Assembly (NCBI RefSeq): GCF_033947565.1 | Contig: NZ_JARPVX010000004.1 | Span: forward strand, 62,001 to 126,000 | DNA: 64,000 nucleotides | Direction of reading: 5' to 3' | DNA from: Lichenihabitans sp033947565 | GTDB taxonomy: Bacteria; Pseudomonadota; Alphaproteobacteria; Rhizobiales; Beijerinckiaceae | Shown here: in pieces, positions 15,717 to 24,428 of the stretch | Layout of the letters: every line of letters begins with the position of its first letter | How positions within the stretch are numbered: position 1 is the stretch's first letter | Notes under the pieces: model-generated | Told to the model about the DNA's origin: nothing | Seen by the model: only the letters and a program-made list of their open reading frames with translations | Database searches by the model: none | Position numbers and translations under genes: made by a program

Positions 15717-16505
15717 TTAGTGGCCGAACTGTTCCCGCAGAATGCGCTCGTCGAGCGAATGGCCGGGATCGTGCAGCAGCACGAGGCCGATGGAATGATC
15801 CATGCGGATCGACAAGCGCAGCACGTTGCGCACCTCGAACTGGTCGGCAGCTGCCACCACGGGCCGCTTTTCGGCCTCGAGAACATCGATCGTCACCTCG
15901 GCCCTGTCGGGCAGCAACGCCCCGCGCCAGCGTCGCGGCCGGAAGGCCGAGATCGGCGTCAGGGCCATCAAGGGTGATTCGAGCGGCAGGATCGGCCCGT
16001 TGGCCGACAGGTTATAGGCCGTCGAGCCGGCCGGGGTGGCGATCATCATGCCGTCGGCCACCAGCTCCTCGAGCCGCTGCTTGCCATCCACCGACACCCG
16101 CATCTTGGCGGCCTGAAAGGTTTGTCGCCACAAGGCGACCTCGTTGATGGCCCGCGCCTCGGCCATCGTGCCGTCGATCGATTGCGCCACCATCAACAGC
16201 GGATGCACGATCGAGGGTTTCGCGGCGGCGATGCGCTCCGGCAGGTCGCCGACCGCGTAATCGTTCATCAGGAAGCCGACCGTGCCGCGGTTCATGCCGT
16301 AGATGGGTTTGCGCGACCCCATGGCCTGGTGCAGCGCCTGCAGCATCAGGCCGTCGCCGCCGAGCGCCACCAGCACGTCGGCCTCGGCCAGGGGAACGCC
16401 GCCATAGGTGGTCTGCAGCTCGATCAGCGCCGCGTCGGCCTCGGGAGTTCCCGACGACAGAAATCCGAGGCGTGGCACCGCCGCCATCGGTTCAGCCCGC
16501 TGCAT
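15717..16505 (-). CDS. nadK: NAD kinase
   Basis: Phosphorylates NAD to NADP. The protein has 262 residues. The diagnostic GGDG (residues 49-52, in LVALGGDGLMLQALH) and the second site GMNRGTVGFLMN are present, as is the NAD-contact segment DGMMIATPAGSTAYNLSANGP. The start could be the ATG at 16505 or a second ATG six codons later. It is a single-gene transcription unit between DUF2336 and the DUF1045 gene. Confidence 0.95.
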   Translation of the reverse strand: MQRAEPMAAVPRLGFLSSGTPEADAALIELQTTYGGVPLAEADVLVALGGDGLMLQALHQAMGSRKPIYGMNRGTVGFLMNDYAVGDLPERIAAAKPSIVHPLLMVAQSIDGTMAEARAINEVALWRQTFQAAKMRVSVDGKQRLEELVADGMMIATPAGSTAYNLSANGPILPLESPLMALTPISAFRPRRWRGALLPDRAEVTIDVLEAEKRPVVAAADQFEVRNVLRLSIRMDHSIGLVLLHDPGHSLDERILREQFGH

Positions 16506-16610
16506 CCAAAGATCCCCTATCGGCCGAACTGTTCCCCTCGGAGCGTCGAGACCCTAGAAGAATGGGGAGCACCGGTAAAGCCGCGGCCGATCCGCGAGAA
16601 GGAGCCGACT

Positions 16611-17294
16611 ATGACGCGCTATGCGATCTTCGCCACGCCAGGAGCCGATTCGGAGCTTTGGCAGCTCGGCTCGTCGGTGCTCGGCTATGACGCCGTGACG
16701 GGCCTCGATGTGCCGTTTCCCGAACATCCCCTGTTCCATGATCCGCTGAGCCTCGCCTGGAGCGCCGAGCCGCGGCGCTACGGACTGCACGCGACCTTGA
16801 AGGCGCCCTTTGCCTTGGCCGAGGGCCGCACGGCGACGCAATTGCGCGATGCCCTGGCGGCCTTCGCTGCGACGCGGCACCCGGTGGCGATCGATCTGAC
16901 CTTGTCGGTGGTCGGGCATGTCCTGGCGCTCGTGCCGGCCGAGCCGCTCGAGCCGCTGCAACACCTCGCCGATGATTGCGTGCGGCACTTCGATCCGTTC
17001 CGTGCCCCGCTGACGGCCGAGGATCGGGAACGTCGCCATCCGGAAGGGTTGATCGAGCGTCAGGTCGAGTCGCTCGACACCTGGGGCGACCCTTACGTGT
17101 TCGACGATTTCCAGTTCCACCTGCCGCTGACGGGCGATCTCGACCCGGCGGACCGGCACCGCCTCGAGCCGGTCCTTCGAGGCCTGCTTGCCGCGGTACC
17201 GTTACGGCTGACGGTCGATGCCGTGTCGCTGGTCGCGCAGGAAGACCCCGAAGGACGCTTCAAGGCACGCGATCGGTTCGCCTTCGCGGGTTGA
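16611..17294 (+). CDS. DUF1045 putative phosphonate-metabolism protein (2H phosphoesterase type)
   Basis: A 227-residue protein beginning MTRYAIFATPGADSELWQL. Two H-x-[ST] motifs, HATL near residue 60 and HLPL near residue 170, fit the 2H phosphoesterase fold. The family is usually found beside C-P lyase (phn) operons, but no phn gene is visible here. The ATG at 16611 has AAGGAG six bases upstream; the longer frame overlaps nadK antisense and is rejected. Its stop lies 3 bases from that of the convergent HbpS-like gene. Confidence 0.8.
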   Translation: MTRYAIFATPGADSELWQLGSSVLGYDAVTGLDVPFPEHPLFHDPLSLAWSAEPRRYGLHATLKAPFALAEGRTATQLRDALAAFAATRHPVAIDLTLSVVGHVLALVPAEPLEPLQHLADDCVRHFDPFRAPLTAEDRERRHPEGLIERQVESLDTWGDPYVFDDFQFHLPLTGDLDPADRHRLEPVLRGLLAAVPLRLTVDAVSLVAQEDPEGRFKARDRFAFAG

Positions 17295-17297
17295 GCC

Positions 17298-17723
17298 TCA
17301 GGGCTCGGCCTTCAGGCCCGCCGCCGCGATGCCGGCCAGCAGGGCGGCCTCGTCATTGTCGGACAGGTCGCCCGAAGCACCCGCCGCGCCCACCAGCGTG
17401 CCCGCACCGTCGCGCAGCAGCACGCCGCCCGGCACCGGCACCAGGCTGCCACCCACCACATGGCTGACGGCTGCGATGAAGGTCGGCTGATCCTCCGCCC
17501 GCTTCGTGATGGCCCGCGACCCCATGCCGAGCGACAGCGCTCCGAAGGCCTTGCCTTGGGCGATCTCGAAACGCTTCAGCGAGGTGCCATCCTCGACGGC
17601 TGCGGCTTTGACGACGCCGCGCGCATCCAGCACCACGAAGGCGAGGGGCTTGAAGCCGCGCGTCCGCGCTTCCGCCATCGCGGCGGCGATCAGGGTCTGG
17701 GCGGTATCGAGCGTCAACTGCAT
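17298..17723 (-). CDS. GlcG/HbpS-like protein
   Basis: A 141-residue protein of the GlcG/HbpS family (PF03928 type), beginning MQLTLDTAQTLIAAAMAEA, with FVVLDARGVVKAAAVEDG and a glycine-rich GGSLVPVPGGVLLRDG loop. Members bind haem or corrinoid, or stabilise dehydrogenase complexes; which applies here is unknown. It starts 30 bases after the Gfo/Idh/MocA gene on the same strand, so it is probably the last gene of the thuA-oxidoreductase operon. Confidence 0.82.
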   Translation of the reverse strand: MQLTLDTAQTLIAAAMAEARTRGFKPLAFVVLDARGVVKAAAVEDGTSLKRFEIAQGKAFGALSLGMGSRAITKRAEDQPTFIAAVSHVVGGSLVPVPGGVLLRDGAGTLVGAAGASGDLSDNDEAALLAGIAAAGLKAEP

Positions 17724-17752
17724 GGGCGGATCTCCGATCGGGGGCTTGGGCG

Positions 17753-18811
17753 TCATTGGGCCTGCAGCCATTGCCCTGTCTCGTCCGAGACGACGCAAAG
17801 GTCCAGCAGGCGTTGCACCGCCGCAGCCGTGCGGAAGTCCGGCGCGCCGGTCCGGCCCGACATCAAGGCATCGGCGAAGCGCTTTTCGTTGCGCGGCGTC
17901 GGCGGCGCCTCGCACGGACGCCAGGTCTGGGTTTGCAGGTCGGGGCCGAGACACACGGACAGCCGCGAATCGGCATGGTTGGCCCACACCTTCACGGCCC
18001 CCTTGTCGCCATAGATCGCCAGATTGAGGTCGTTCAGATTGCCGGACGCGAAGCGCGTCATATGGATCGACGCCAGGGCGCCGTTGCTCATCTCGGCCGT
18101 GATGGCGACGGAATCGTTGGCATCGAGCGTATAGGCGCCGATACGCCCGCCTTCCGCCTTGTCGAAGGTCTTCAAACGCGCCTGCAGGGCCTTGAAGCCG
18201 AGGCCGCTGCCGTATCCGGTGAAATCGAGGAGATGCACCCCGATGTCGCCCAGCACGCCCATCGAGCCATGCGCCGACGACAGCCGCCACAGCCAGCGCT
18301 CCTCGGTGCGCCAGTCGCCCCAATGGGCTGCCGTCAGCCAGCTTTGAAGGTAGCTCGATTCGATGTGCCGCACGGCGCCGATCTCGCCGGCATCCACCAT
18401 GGCGCGGGCTTTTTGCAGCGCATGGGCGTTGCGATAGGTGAGGTTGACCATCCCGACGAGACCGGCCGCGTCCGCGGCTTCGGTCATCCGCAGCGCGTCG
18501 GCTTCGTTGGTGGCGAGGGGCTTTTCGCAGAACACGTGCTTGCCGGCCGCGATCAGTTTCAAGGTCGTGGCCGCATGGACGGCATCCGGCGTGGCGTTGA
18601 CGGCGGCGTCGAACGCTCCCCAACCGAGGGCGTCGTCGAGGCTGCCGAAGCTGTGCGGAATGCCATGCTCGGCCGCATAGGCGGCGGCACGCTCACGATT
18701 GGTGTCGGCTGCCGCCACCAGCTCGCAATCCGGCAGCAGGCCGAATTGCTCGCCATGGCGGTGCGCGATCGATCCCGTGCCAAGGATGAGAATGCGCTTG
18801 CTTTCGCTCAC
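17753..18811 (-). CDS. Gfo/Idh/MocA family NAD(P)-dependent oxidoreductase (ThuB-like)
   Basis: A 352-residue sugar or polyol dehydrogenase. The Rossmann motif ILGTGSIAHRHGEQF is at residues 8-22, the cofactor-binding CEKPLATNEADALRM is near residue 96, and the GDIGVHLLDF segment near residue 190 carries the usual catalytic His. The GTG at 18811 overlaps the stop of the ThuA-like gene (GTGA). In Sinorhizobium the ThuA-ThuB pair oxidises trehalose and related disaccharides; this pair has the same order, but no thuEFGK transporter genes are near. The substrate is therefore unproven. Confidence 0.86.
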   Translation of the reverse strand: MSESKRILILGTGSIAHRHGEQFGLLPDCELVAAADTNRERAAAYAAEHGIPHSFGSLDDALGWGAFDAAVNATPDAVHAATTLKLIAAGKHVFCEKPLATNEADALRMTEAADAAGLVGMVNLTYRNAHALQKARAMVDAGEIGAVRHIESSYLQSWLTAAHWGDWRTEERWLWRLSSAHGSMGVLGDIGVHLLDFTGYGSGLGFKALQARLKTFDKAEGGRIGAYTLDANDSVAITAEMSNGALASIHMTRFASGNLNDLNLAIYGDKGAVKVWANHADSRLSVCLGPDLQTQTWRPCEAPPTPRNEKRFADALMSGRTGAPDFRTAAAVQRLLDLCVVSDETGQWLQAQ

Positions 18812-19599
18812 TTGAAGCCTGCCTCGCCGGCCGCATGCAGCGAACCGCCGCGTTGCTCGATCGGCTCGGGCGCCTTGCCGATCGGACGGTTCGGCGCCTG
18901 CTCGACACCGACCCAGGCGGGTGCCGGGTTGTGGGCCCAGCGCACCGCATTGCGCAGCACCTGCTGCACGTCCTTGTCGTGGTAGATCGGATAGGTCTCG
19001 TGGCCGGCACCGAAGTAGAAGATGCGGCCAGCGCCCCGCTGGTAGGTCAGCCCGGAGCGGAACACTTCGCCGCCCTGGTACCAGGACACGAACACGGTCT
19101 CCAGCGGCTCGGGCACGAGGAAGGGCTCGCCATACATCTCGGAATTTTCGAGCACCAGCGCTTCGCCGATGCCGTGGGCGATCGGGTGGCTCGGGTTGAT
19201 GGCCCAAACCCGCTCGCGCTCACCGGCCTCGCGCCAGCGCAGCGAGCAAGGCGTGCCCATCAGTCGTTTGAAGATCTTCGAGAAATGGCCGGAATGCAGC
19301 ACGATCAAGCCCATGCCTTCCCAGACCCGCTGGGCCACGCGCTCGACGACGGAATCCTCGACCCGGCCATGCGCCTTGTGGCCCCACCAGACCAGCACAT
19401 CGGTGCGGGAGAGGGTGTCGGCCGATAGCCCATGCTCGGGTTGGTCGAGCGTCGCAGTGCCGGCTTCGATGCCTGAATCCTGGCGCAAGGCGGCCGCGAT
19501 GGTGGCGTGAATGCCGTCCGGGTAGACATCCCGCACGACGGCGTTTTCGCGTTCGTGCAGGAACTCGTTCCAGACCGTGACCCTGGTGGCCATGCTCAT
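18808..19599 (-). CDS. ThuA-family protein
   Basis: A 263-residue protein of the ThuA class I glutamine-amidotransferase-like fold, with TRVTVWNEFLHERENAVV at the start, DVLVWWGHKAHGRVED near residue 65, LIVLHSGHFSKIFKRLMG near residue 100 and FYFGAGHETYPIYHDK near residue 205. The ATG at 19599 or 19593 is preceded by GGAAGGG. It is coupled to the downstream oxidoreductase. The combination points to catabolism of a disaccharide or polyol. Confidence 0.88.
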   Translation of the reverse strand: MSMATRVTVWNEFLHERENAVVRDVYPDGIHATIAAALRQDSGIEAGTATLDQPEHGLSADTLSRTDVLVWWGHKAHGRVEDSVVERVAQRVWEGMGLIVLHSGHFSKIFKRLMGTPCSLRWREAGERERVWAINPSHPIAHGIGEALVLENSEMYGEPFLVPEPLETVFVSWYQGGEVFRSGLTYQRGAGRIFYFGAGHETYPIYHDKDVQQVLRNAVRWAHNPAPAWVGVEQAPNRPIGKAPEPIEQRGGSLHAAGEAGFK

Positions 19600-19767
19600 G
19601 CCCTTCCGCTTGGGAGACCCCCCGATGCCGAGAAGGTGGAGCGACAGGTCGCCGGAACAAGTCGAGCCCGTCTCGGTGTAACCGCGCCTGTCAGCCTGGA
19701 CGCCGGGCTCCTTCGCCACGGCGCCTTCGTTGTCCGTCCGCGAACCATTGGGACGTTGCGGGCGGTC

Positions 19768-20664
19768 TCAGTTCTTCCGCGTCGAGGCCTGGTAGATTTC
19801 ATCGACCGATCGCGCCAGCGTGTCGTCGAACTGGGTGTCGCTCATGCCGTGCTGCAGCCCTTCGGCCAGCGCGCGGGAGAAGCTTGCGATCATGCCGTGA
19901 TTGTCGGCCAGCAGCTTCGAGGCTTCGTCGCGCGAATAGCCGCCCGACAACGCCACCACCCGCACCACGCGGTCGTGCTTCATCAGCGGCAGGTAGAAAT
20001 CCGGCACGCTCGGGATGGTGAGCTTCAGCATCACCTTGCGGTCGGCCGGCAGAGCGTCGAGTGCCTTCGACAAGGCGTCGCGCAGCAGGGCCTCGGCTTC
20101 GGCCTTGGTGGTGCTCTTGATCGACACCTCCGGCTCGACGATCGGGATCAGCCCGTGGTTGCCGATCTGGGCCGCCAGTTCGAATTGTTGCGCCACGACG
20201 GCCGCGATGCCGGTCGGCGAGGCGCTCGAGATGGTGGAGCGCATCTTGGTGCCGAAGACGTTGAGCTTGACGGCGCGCGCCAGCAACGGATCGAGGTCGG
20301 GGATCGGCTTCATCAAGCAGACGCCGTCCTTTTCCTCGGCAAGCCCCTTGTCCATCTTGAGGAACGGCACGACGCCGCGCTTTTCCCAAAGGTAGCTCGG
20401 CACCGGCATGCCCTCGGCATCGCCATCCATGGTGCGCTCGAACAAGATCGCCCCGATCACCTTGTCGCCCGTGAAGGCCGGCGCCGTCATGATGCGCACC
20501 CGCATCTCATGCATCAGCCGGTACATCTCGACATCGCCCTGGTAGGCGGTTTCGGGGATGCCGTATTGCTTGAGCGCGCCGGGCGTCGAGCCGCCGCTCT
20601 GGTCGAGTGCGGCGATGAAGCCTTGCTTCTCCGCCATCTGGGTCAACATCTGAGCTTGGGCCAT
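19768..20664 (-). CDS. Fructose-bisphosphate aldolase class I
   Basis: Reversible cleavage of fructose 1,6-bisphosphate through a Schiff base. The protein has 298 residues, with GFIAALDQSGGSTPGAL near residue 14, PFLKMDKGL near 105, the VEPEVSI segment near 180 and the Schiff-base region VMLKLTIPS near 220. The ATG at 20664 has GGAGG seven bases upstream. It is monocistronic. The metal-free class I enzyme of bacteria is often used in gluconeogenesis, but that use is inferred. Confidence 0.92.
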   Translation of the reverse strand: MAQAQMLTQMAEKQGFIAALDQSGGSTPGALKQYGIPETAYQGDVEMYRLMHEMRVRIMTAPAFTGDKVIGAILFERTMDGDAEGMPVPSYLWEKRGVVPFLKMDKGLAEEKDGVCLMKPIPDLDPLLARAVKLNVFGTKMRSTISSASPTGIAAVVAQQFELAAQIGNHGLIPIVEPEVSIKSTTKAEAEALLRDALSKALDALPADRKVMLKLTIPSVPDFYLPLMKHDRVVRVVALSGGYSRDEASKLLADNHGMIASFSRALAEGLQHGMSDTQFDDTLARSVDEIYQASTRKN

Positions 20665-20817
20665 CGTCGTCCTCCACCTCGGTTGAAACCGGCGTGGACG
20701 CCGGTCACTCGATCGTTCCCTGTCCGGTCGCGTCTGCGCGCAACGCCCCAAGGTCTACGCGATGGCGGCGCGCAAGATCAATCGTTCGCGGAGGCATGAC
20801 GCCACGCCGCGCAGCCC

Positions 20818-20842
20818 GGAACCTGTTCGGCCGCAAAGGGTT
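20818..20842 (+). promoter_or_regulatory. Candidate EcfG-type stress promoter
   Basis: GGAAC, 16 bases, then GGTT, one mismatch from GGAAC-N16-CGTT. It lies about 86 bases upstream of the small Gly/Tyr-rich exported protein gene. Confidence 0.4.
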
Positions 20843-20927
20843 CTGCAGCTATCGACCGTGTTCGAAACTCGCTCATCCGGCGCACACCGTCACGCTCGAC
20901 CTTATTCCACGGTTCAGGAGGTTCGTG

Positions 20928-21230
20928 ATGCATTCCAAATCGAAAAAGCTCGGCCTGGCCGGCATGGCAGCCTTGGTGCTCGGTGCCACCCTGGCCTCGA
21001 CGGCACCGGCCTCGGCTTTCGGCCGGCATGGGTTCTATCGGGGCGGTCATCGTGGGCTCGGCGTCGGTGCGGCTGTCGGCGTCGGGCTTGGCGCTGCGGC
21101 GTTGGGCGCGGTGGCTGCATCGGCCGCAAGCGAGCGTTACAACGGCTATCCGGTCTACCGTGACGGCACCCACCCGGCTTATGGATATGATTATTATCCG
21201 GACCACGGCGGCTATTACGGACCTTATTGA
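20928..21230 (+). CDS. Small Gly/Tyr-rich exported protein
   Basis: A 100-residue protein with a signal peptide (KKLGLAGMAALVLGATLAS, cleavage near PASA at residue 31). The mature part has a basic GRHGFYRGGHRG stretch, a hydrophobic glycine/alanine segment that could insert in a membrane (GVGAAVGVGLGAAALGAVAA), and a tyrosine-rich tail (YDYYPDHGGYYGPY). The ATG at 20928 has a near-perfect AGGAGG six bases upstream, suggesting high translation. No family with known function is recognised. It has an EcfG-like promoter. Confidence 0.75.
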   Translation: MHSKSKKLGLAGMAALVLGATLASTAPASAFGRHGFYRGGHRGLGVGAAVGVGLGAAALGAVAASAASERYNGYPVYRDGTHPAYGYDYYPDHGGYYGPY

Positions 21231-21247
21231 GGTCAACCGTCCACCAC

Positions 21248-21284
21248 GGCCATCCCAAGCTTCCCTAGGTCGCCCGGGATGGCC
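21248..21284 (+). terminator. Inverted repeat after the Gly/Tyr-rich gene
   Basis: A perfect 9-bp inverted repeat, GGCCATCCC and GGGATGGCC, with a 19-base loop, 18 bases after the stop. No T-run follows, so this may be a weak terminator or a 3'-end stabilising hairpin. Confidence 0.35.
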
Positions 21285-21355
21285 GCCTGTCTCGTTGCCG
21301 CCCGCATGGCTCTTCCTCGGCCCAGCGTCTGCACACACCCCTTGGAGTTGACCTC

Positions 21356-22543
21356 GTGATCACGGTCCGTCGCCTCACGCTCACATCCCTTGTCGCATTG
21401 TCGGCGCTCGCCTCCCCGGCCAACGCCTCCGACGCCAAGGGCGCTCTGGGCGCTGCGGTCAAGAAGGTGGCCGGCACGACCGGCAACGCCACACTCGAGC
21501 GCGTCGCCCATTTCGACCATCAGGTCACCGGCGTGGCCGCAACCGAAAACGGGCGGGTGTTCGTCAATTTCCCGCGCTGGTCCGAGGATGCGCCGATCTC
21601 GGTTGCCGAGATCAAGGACGGCAAGCCCGTGCCGTATCCCGACGCCGAATGGAACCGCTACCGTAACGCGGCCCCGCTGTCGCCAGCCGACCATTTCGTG
21701 TGTGTCCAGGCCATGACGGCGGATGGCAAGGGCAACCTCTGGGTCATCGATCCGGCGGCGCCCAACACCGAATTCATCGTGCCGGGCGGTCCGAAACTGG
21801 TGAAGATCGACCTGAAGACCAACAAGGTCGTGCAGACCTTCGCGTTCGGCACCGACGTGGCACCCCAGGGCAGCTACCTGAACGACGTACGCTTTTCACC
21901 CGATGGAAGGTGGGCCTACATGACCGATTCCGGTGCCACCGGCGCCCTGGTGGTGGTGGATCTGACGACCGGCAAGGGTCGGCGCTTGCTCGAAGGCGAT
22001 GTGTCGACCATGCCGGACAAGAGCGTCAAGGTGGTGGTCGACGGAGTGACGCTGCAGCAGCCCGACGGACGTGGGGTGCAATTTGCGGCCGACAGCATCT
22101 CGATCGATCCGAAGGGCGAGTTCCTGTACTGGCAGCCGCTGACCGGCAAGGTGCTGTATCGCATCGCCACCGCAACCCTGCAGGATGCAGGCCTGTCGCC
22201 CGAGGCCGTCAAGGCCAAGGTCGAGAAGGCGGCCGACAGCCAGCCGAATGACGGGTTGTGGACCGACAGCTCCGGCCGGATCTTCTTCTCGAACCTCCAC
22301 GACAGCGCCATTACGACGCTGGAGCCCGATGGCAAGAAGACCACCCTGGTCGCCGACCCGCGCCTGCGCTGGCCCGACACCTTCGCGGAAGGGCCCGACG
22401 CCACGCTCTACGTGACCAACTCCGCCATCAACGACTCGCCACGTTTCAACGCCAAGGGCTGGAAGAGCACGTCGTTCAACCTTTGGAAAATCGTTCCGAA
22501 GGACAAGAACCTCGTGGCCACCAACCCCGCCTTCGGAAAGTAG
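21356..22543 (+). CDS. Exported MRJP/yellow-family beta-propeller protein
   Basis: A 395-residue protein with a signal peptide (LTLTSLVALSALASPANAS, cut near residue 25) and the major royal jelly/yellow family fold. Repeated propeller blades show VFVNFPRWSEDAP, NLWVIDPAAPNTE, YLNDVRFSPDGRWAYMTDSG and DGLWTDSSGRIFFSNL. Bacterial members are predicted periplasmic six-bladed propellers, sometimes with lactonase-like ligand sites; no substrate is known. The start is GTG at 21356 with GGAG eight bases upstream. It converges on the deacetylase gene with one base between the stops. Confidence 0.85.
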   Translation: MITVRRLTLTSLVALSALASPANASDAKGALGAAVKKVAGTTGNATLERVAHFDHQVTGVAATENGRVFVNFPRWSEDAPISVAEIKDGKPVPYPDAEWNRYRNAAPLSPADHFVCVQAMTADGKGNLWVIDPAAPNTEFIVPGGPKLVKIDLKTNKVVQTFAFGTDVAPQGSYLNDVRFSPDGRWAYMTDSGATGALVVVDLTTGKGRRLLEGDVSTMPDKSVKVVVDGVTLQQPDGRGVQFAADSISIDPKGEFLYWQPLTGKVLYRIATATLQDAGLSPEAVKAKVEKAADSQPNDGLWTDSSGRIFFSNLHDSAITTLEPDGKKTTLVADPRLRWPDTFAEGPDATLYVTNSAINDSPRFNAKGWKSTSFNLWKIVPKDKNLVATNPAFGK

Positions 22544-22544
22544 G

Positions 22545-23474
22545 TCAGCGCGGCATCGGCGATAGCGCTCCGAGACGGACCAGGTGCGGCCAGAGGGCCG
22601 CGATGCTGGTGTCAGTTTCGGAGTGCCAGTTCGGCGGAGCTTCGGTGACTGGTGTGCGTCCGTCGCCCGGCACCATGTGGACGATGTGGAAGCCGTCCGT
22701 CTTCAGGCGCTTCAAAAAGGCGGGAAGCATGGCGGCGGTCTGCGGCTTGATGTCGTGAAGCAGGATGATGCCGCGTCCTGCCTTGGTCAGGCGGTCCATC
22801 ATCAGGGCAAGTTCCTGCTCGGGCGTCATCTTGATCCAGTCGGAAGCCCAGAGGTCGGCGCCGAACACCGTCACATGGCGTGACGCCAGCCAGGCATCGA
22901 GGGCTTCCGTGTCGGCAAAACCCGGATAACGGAAGAACGGGACGCGCGGGGTCGCGTCGTCGATCCCGAACCCAGCCGTGTTGACGGCGCGAAACCCTTT
23001 CTCGATATCCGCTTCGGCGGCCGGTTCAGCCAAGCCCCGCAGCGTGATCTCGGGATGCGAAAAGCTGTGCGAGCCGACATTGTGCCCGGCCGCCACCTCG
23101 CGCTTCACGAGGTTCGGGGCCGCCAGGGCGTTGCGACCGATCAAGAAGAACGTTGCGCGGACGCATTGCGCGGCAAGAGCGGCCAGCACCGCCGGTGTGG
23201 TGCGTCGCGACGGGCCGTCGTCGAAGGTCAGCACCACCTCGTGATCCCCGAGCCCCAGGGTCTCGTGGTAGGTCTTCAACCCGAGGTCGGATGGTCCCTG
23301 GTTTCCGATGGTCATGATCCGCGATGTGCCGAGCGCATCCGGGCCGCAGGCGGGAGGCGCTGGCGACGCGCCGGCCCAAGCGGATCCCGACAGCATGACG
23401 AAGGCCGGGGCGAACAGAAACGCACGAAACAACACGGGAAGGCTCGGATTGATGGATGCCAGTGGGTGTATCAT
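22545..23474 (-). CDS. Exported polysaccharide deacetylase
   Basis: A 309-residue protein with a signal peptide (VLFRAFLFAPAFVMLSGSAWA) and a NodB-type carbohydrate esterase 4 domain. The metal-site motif VVLTFDDGPSRRTTP is near residue 80, HSFSHPEI near residue 136, and the C-terminal ILLHDIKPQ near residue 245 supplies the catalytic His. It would remove acetyl groups from peptidoglycan or a surface glycan. It is divergent from the GH25 lysozyme gene, a pairing that fits wall remodelling. Confidence 0.9.
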   Translation of the reverse strand: MIHPLASINPSLPVLFRAFLFAPAFVMLSGSAWAGASPAPPACGPDALGTSRIMTIGNQGPSDLGLKTYHETLGLGDHEVVLTFDDGPSRRTTPAVLAALAAQCVRATFFLIGRNALAAPNLVKREVAAGHNVGSHSFSHPEITLRGLAEPAAEADIEKGFRAVNTAGFGIDDATPRVPFFRYPGFADTEALDAWLASRHVTVFGADLWASDWIKMTPEQELALMMDRLTKAGRGIILLHDIKPQTAAMLPAFLKRLKTDGFHIVHMVPGDGRTPVTEAPPNWHSETDTSIAALWPHLVRLGALSPMPR

Positions 23475-23627
23475 GGCGGCACGCGCGATCGTCCCATCAA
23501 AGCCGCACGGCTGGCGTGCGAGCCGGTGCGACGCCGCTGCGGCATTTTCGTTTGCCGCGTCGTTAAGCGGCCGTTACGACCTTCTGCCTAGTTTGAGCCC
23601 TTGTTCTCGGTAAGGTCTCGACCCCGT

Positions 23628-24395
23628 ATGACATTGTCGAAACTCATCTGCATCTGTCTCGGGGCCTTGGCGCTCGCCGGCTGTTCGACGGTGGAGATGA
23701 GCGGCATCGGCCACACGCATCTTCCCGCCAACCTGCCGCAGCCTGCGGATTTCGTCGTGCACGGGATCGACGTGTCCAAGTACCAGGGCCTGATCGACTG
23801 GGATCGGGTGCGCGATTCCGGTGTGAAATTCGCCTGGATCAAGGCGACCGAAGGCGGCGACAACGCCGATTCGCAGTTCCGCCGCAACTGGCAGCTCGCC
23901 AAGGCGGCCGGCGTGCCGCGCGGTGCCTACCATTTCGTGTATTGGTGCCGCCCCTGGCAGGAGGAGATGCGCTGGTTCGAGGCCAATGTGCCGGTGGAAG
24001 CCGATGCGCTGCCGCCGGTGCTCGACGTGGAGGCGACACCGACCTCGAAATCCTGCAAGCGCACGCTCTACCGCGAACAGGTCCTGGCCGAGATGCGCCA
24101 GATGCTGCAGGAGATGGAGCGCCACTTCGGCAAGCGCCCGGTGATCTACAGCACCGTCGACTTCTACGCCGGCATCCTGGCCGGCGGCGGCATGTCGGAT
24201 TATCCGATCTGGGTGCGCAGCACGAAATATTCCCCATCCATCAAATACGGGGATCGCCGCTGGCACTTTTGGCAATACCAGTCGGATGCCCGCGTGCCCG
24301 GCATCCAGGCCAAGGTCGACCGCAACGCCTTCTTTGGCAGCCCCAAGCAATGGGAAGCCTTTCTCGGGGGCAGCGGGCTACCGATGGCCTATTAG
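23628..24395 (+). CDS. GH25 lysozyme, lipoprotein
   Basis: A 255-residue glycoside hydrolase family 25 protein that would cut the muramyl-GlcNAc bond. The N-terminus is a lipoprotein signal (ICICLGALALAGC, lipobox Cys at residue 19). The catalytic fold shows HGIDVSKYQGLIDW near residue 45, FAWIKATEGG near 68, PPVLDVEATP (acidic pair) near 130 and WHFWQYQSD near 220. The ATG at 23628 is favoured because the signal peptide follows at once; an upstream TTG would add nine residues. Confidence 0.9.
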   Translation: MTLSKLICICLGALALAGCSTVEMSGIGHTHLPANLPQPADFVVHGIDVSKYQGLIDWDRVRDSGVKFAWIKATEGGDNADSQFRRNWQLAKAAGVPRGAYHFVYWCRPWQEEMRWFEANVPVEADALPPVLDVEATPTSKSCKRTLYREQVLAEMRQMLQEMERHFGKRPVIYSTVDFYAGILAGGGMSDYPIWVRSTKYSPSIKYGDRRWHFWQYQSDARVPGIQAKVDRNAFFGSPKQWEAFLGGSGLPMAY

Positions 24396-24420
24396 CGGCG
24401 CCACGCCAACAGGGCGCCGC
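24395..24420. terminator. Hairpin between convergent genes
   Basis: An 8-bp perfect inverted repeat, GCGGCGCC and GGCGCCGC, with a 10-base loop, starting at the last base of the GH25 stop and ending 9 bases before the stop of the next gene. No T-run, so function is tentative. Confidence 0.35.
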
Positions 24421-24428
24421 CCCAGCGC

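Noticed and set aside
15362..15886. Minus-strand frame spanning the DUF2336 and nadK ends
   Set aside because: Overlaps the 3' ends of two supported genes and has no recognisable domain.
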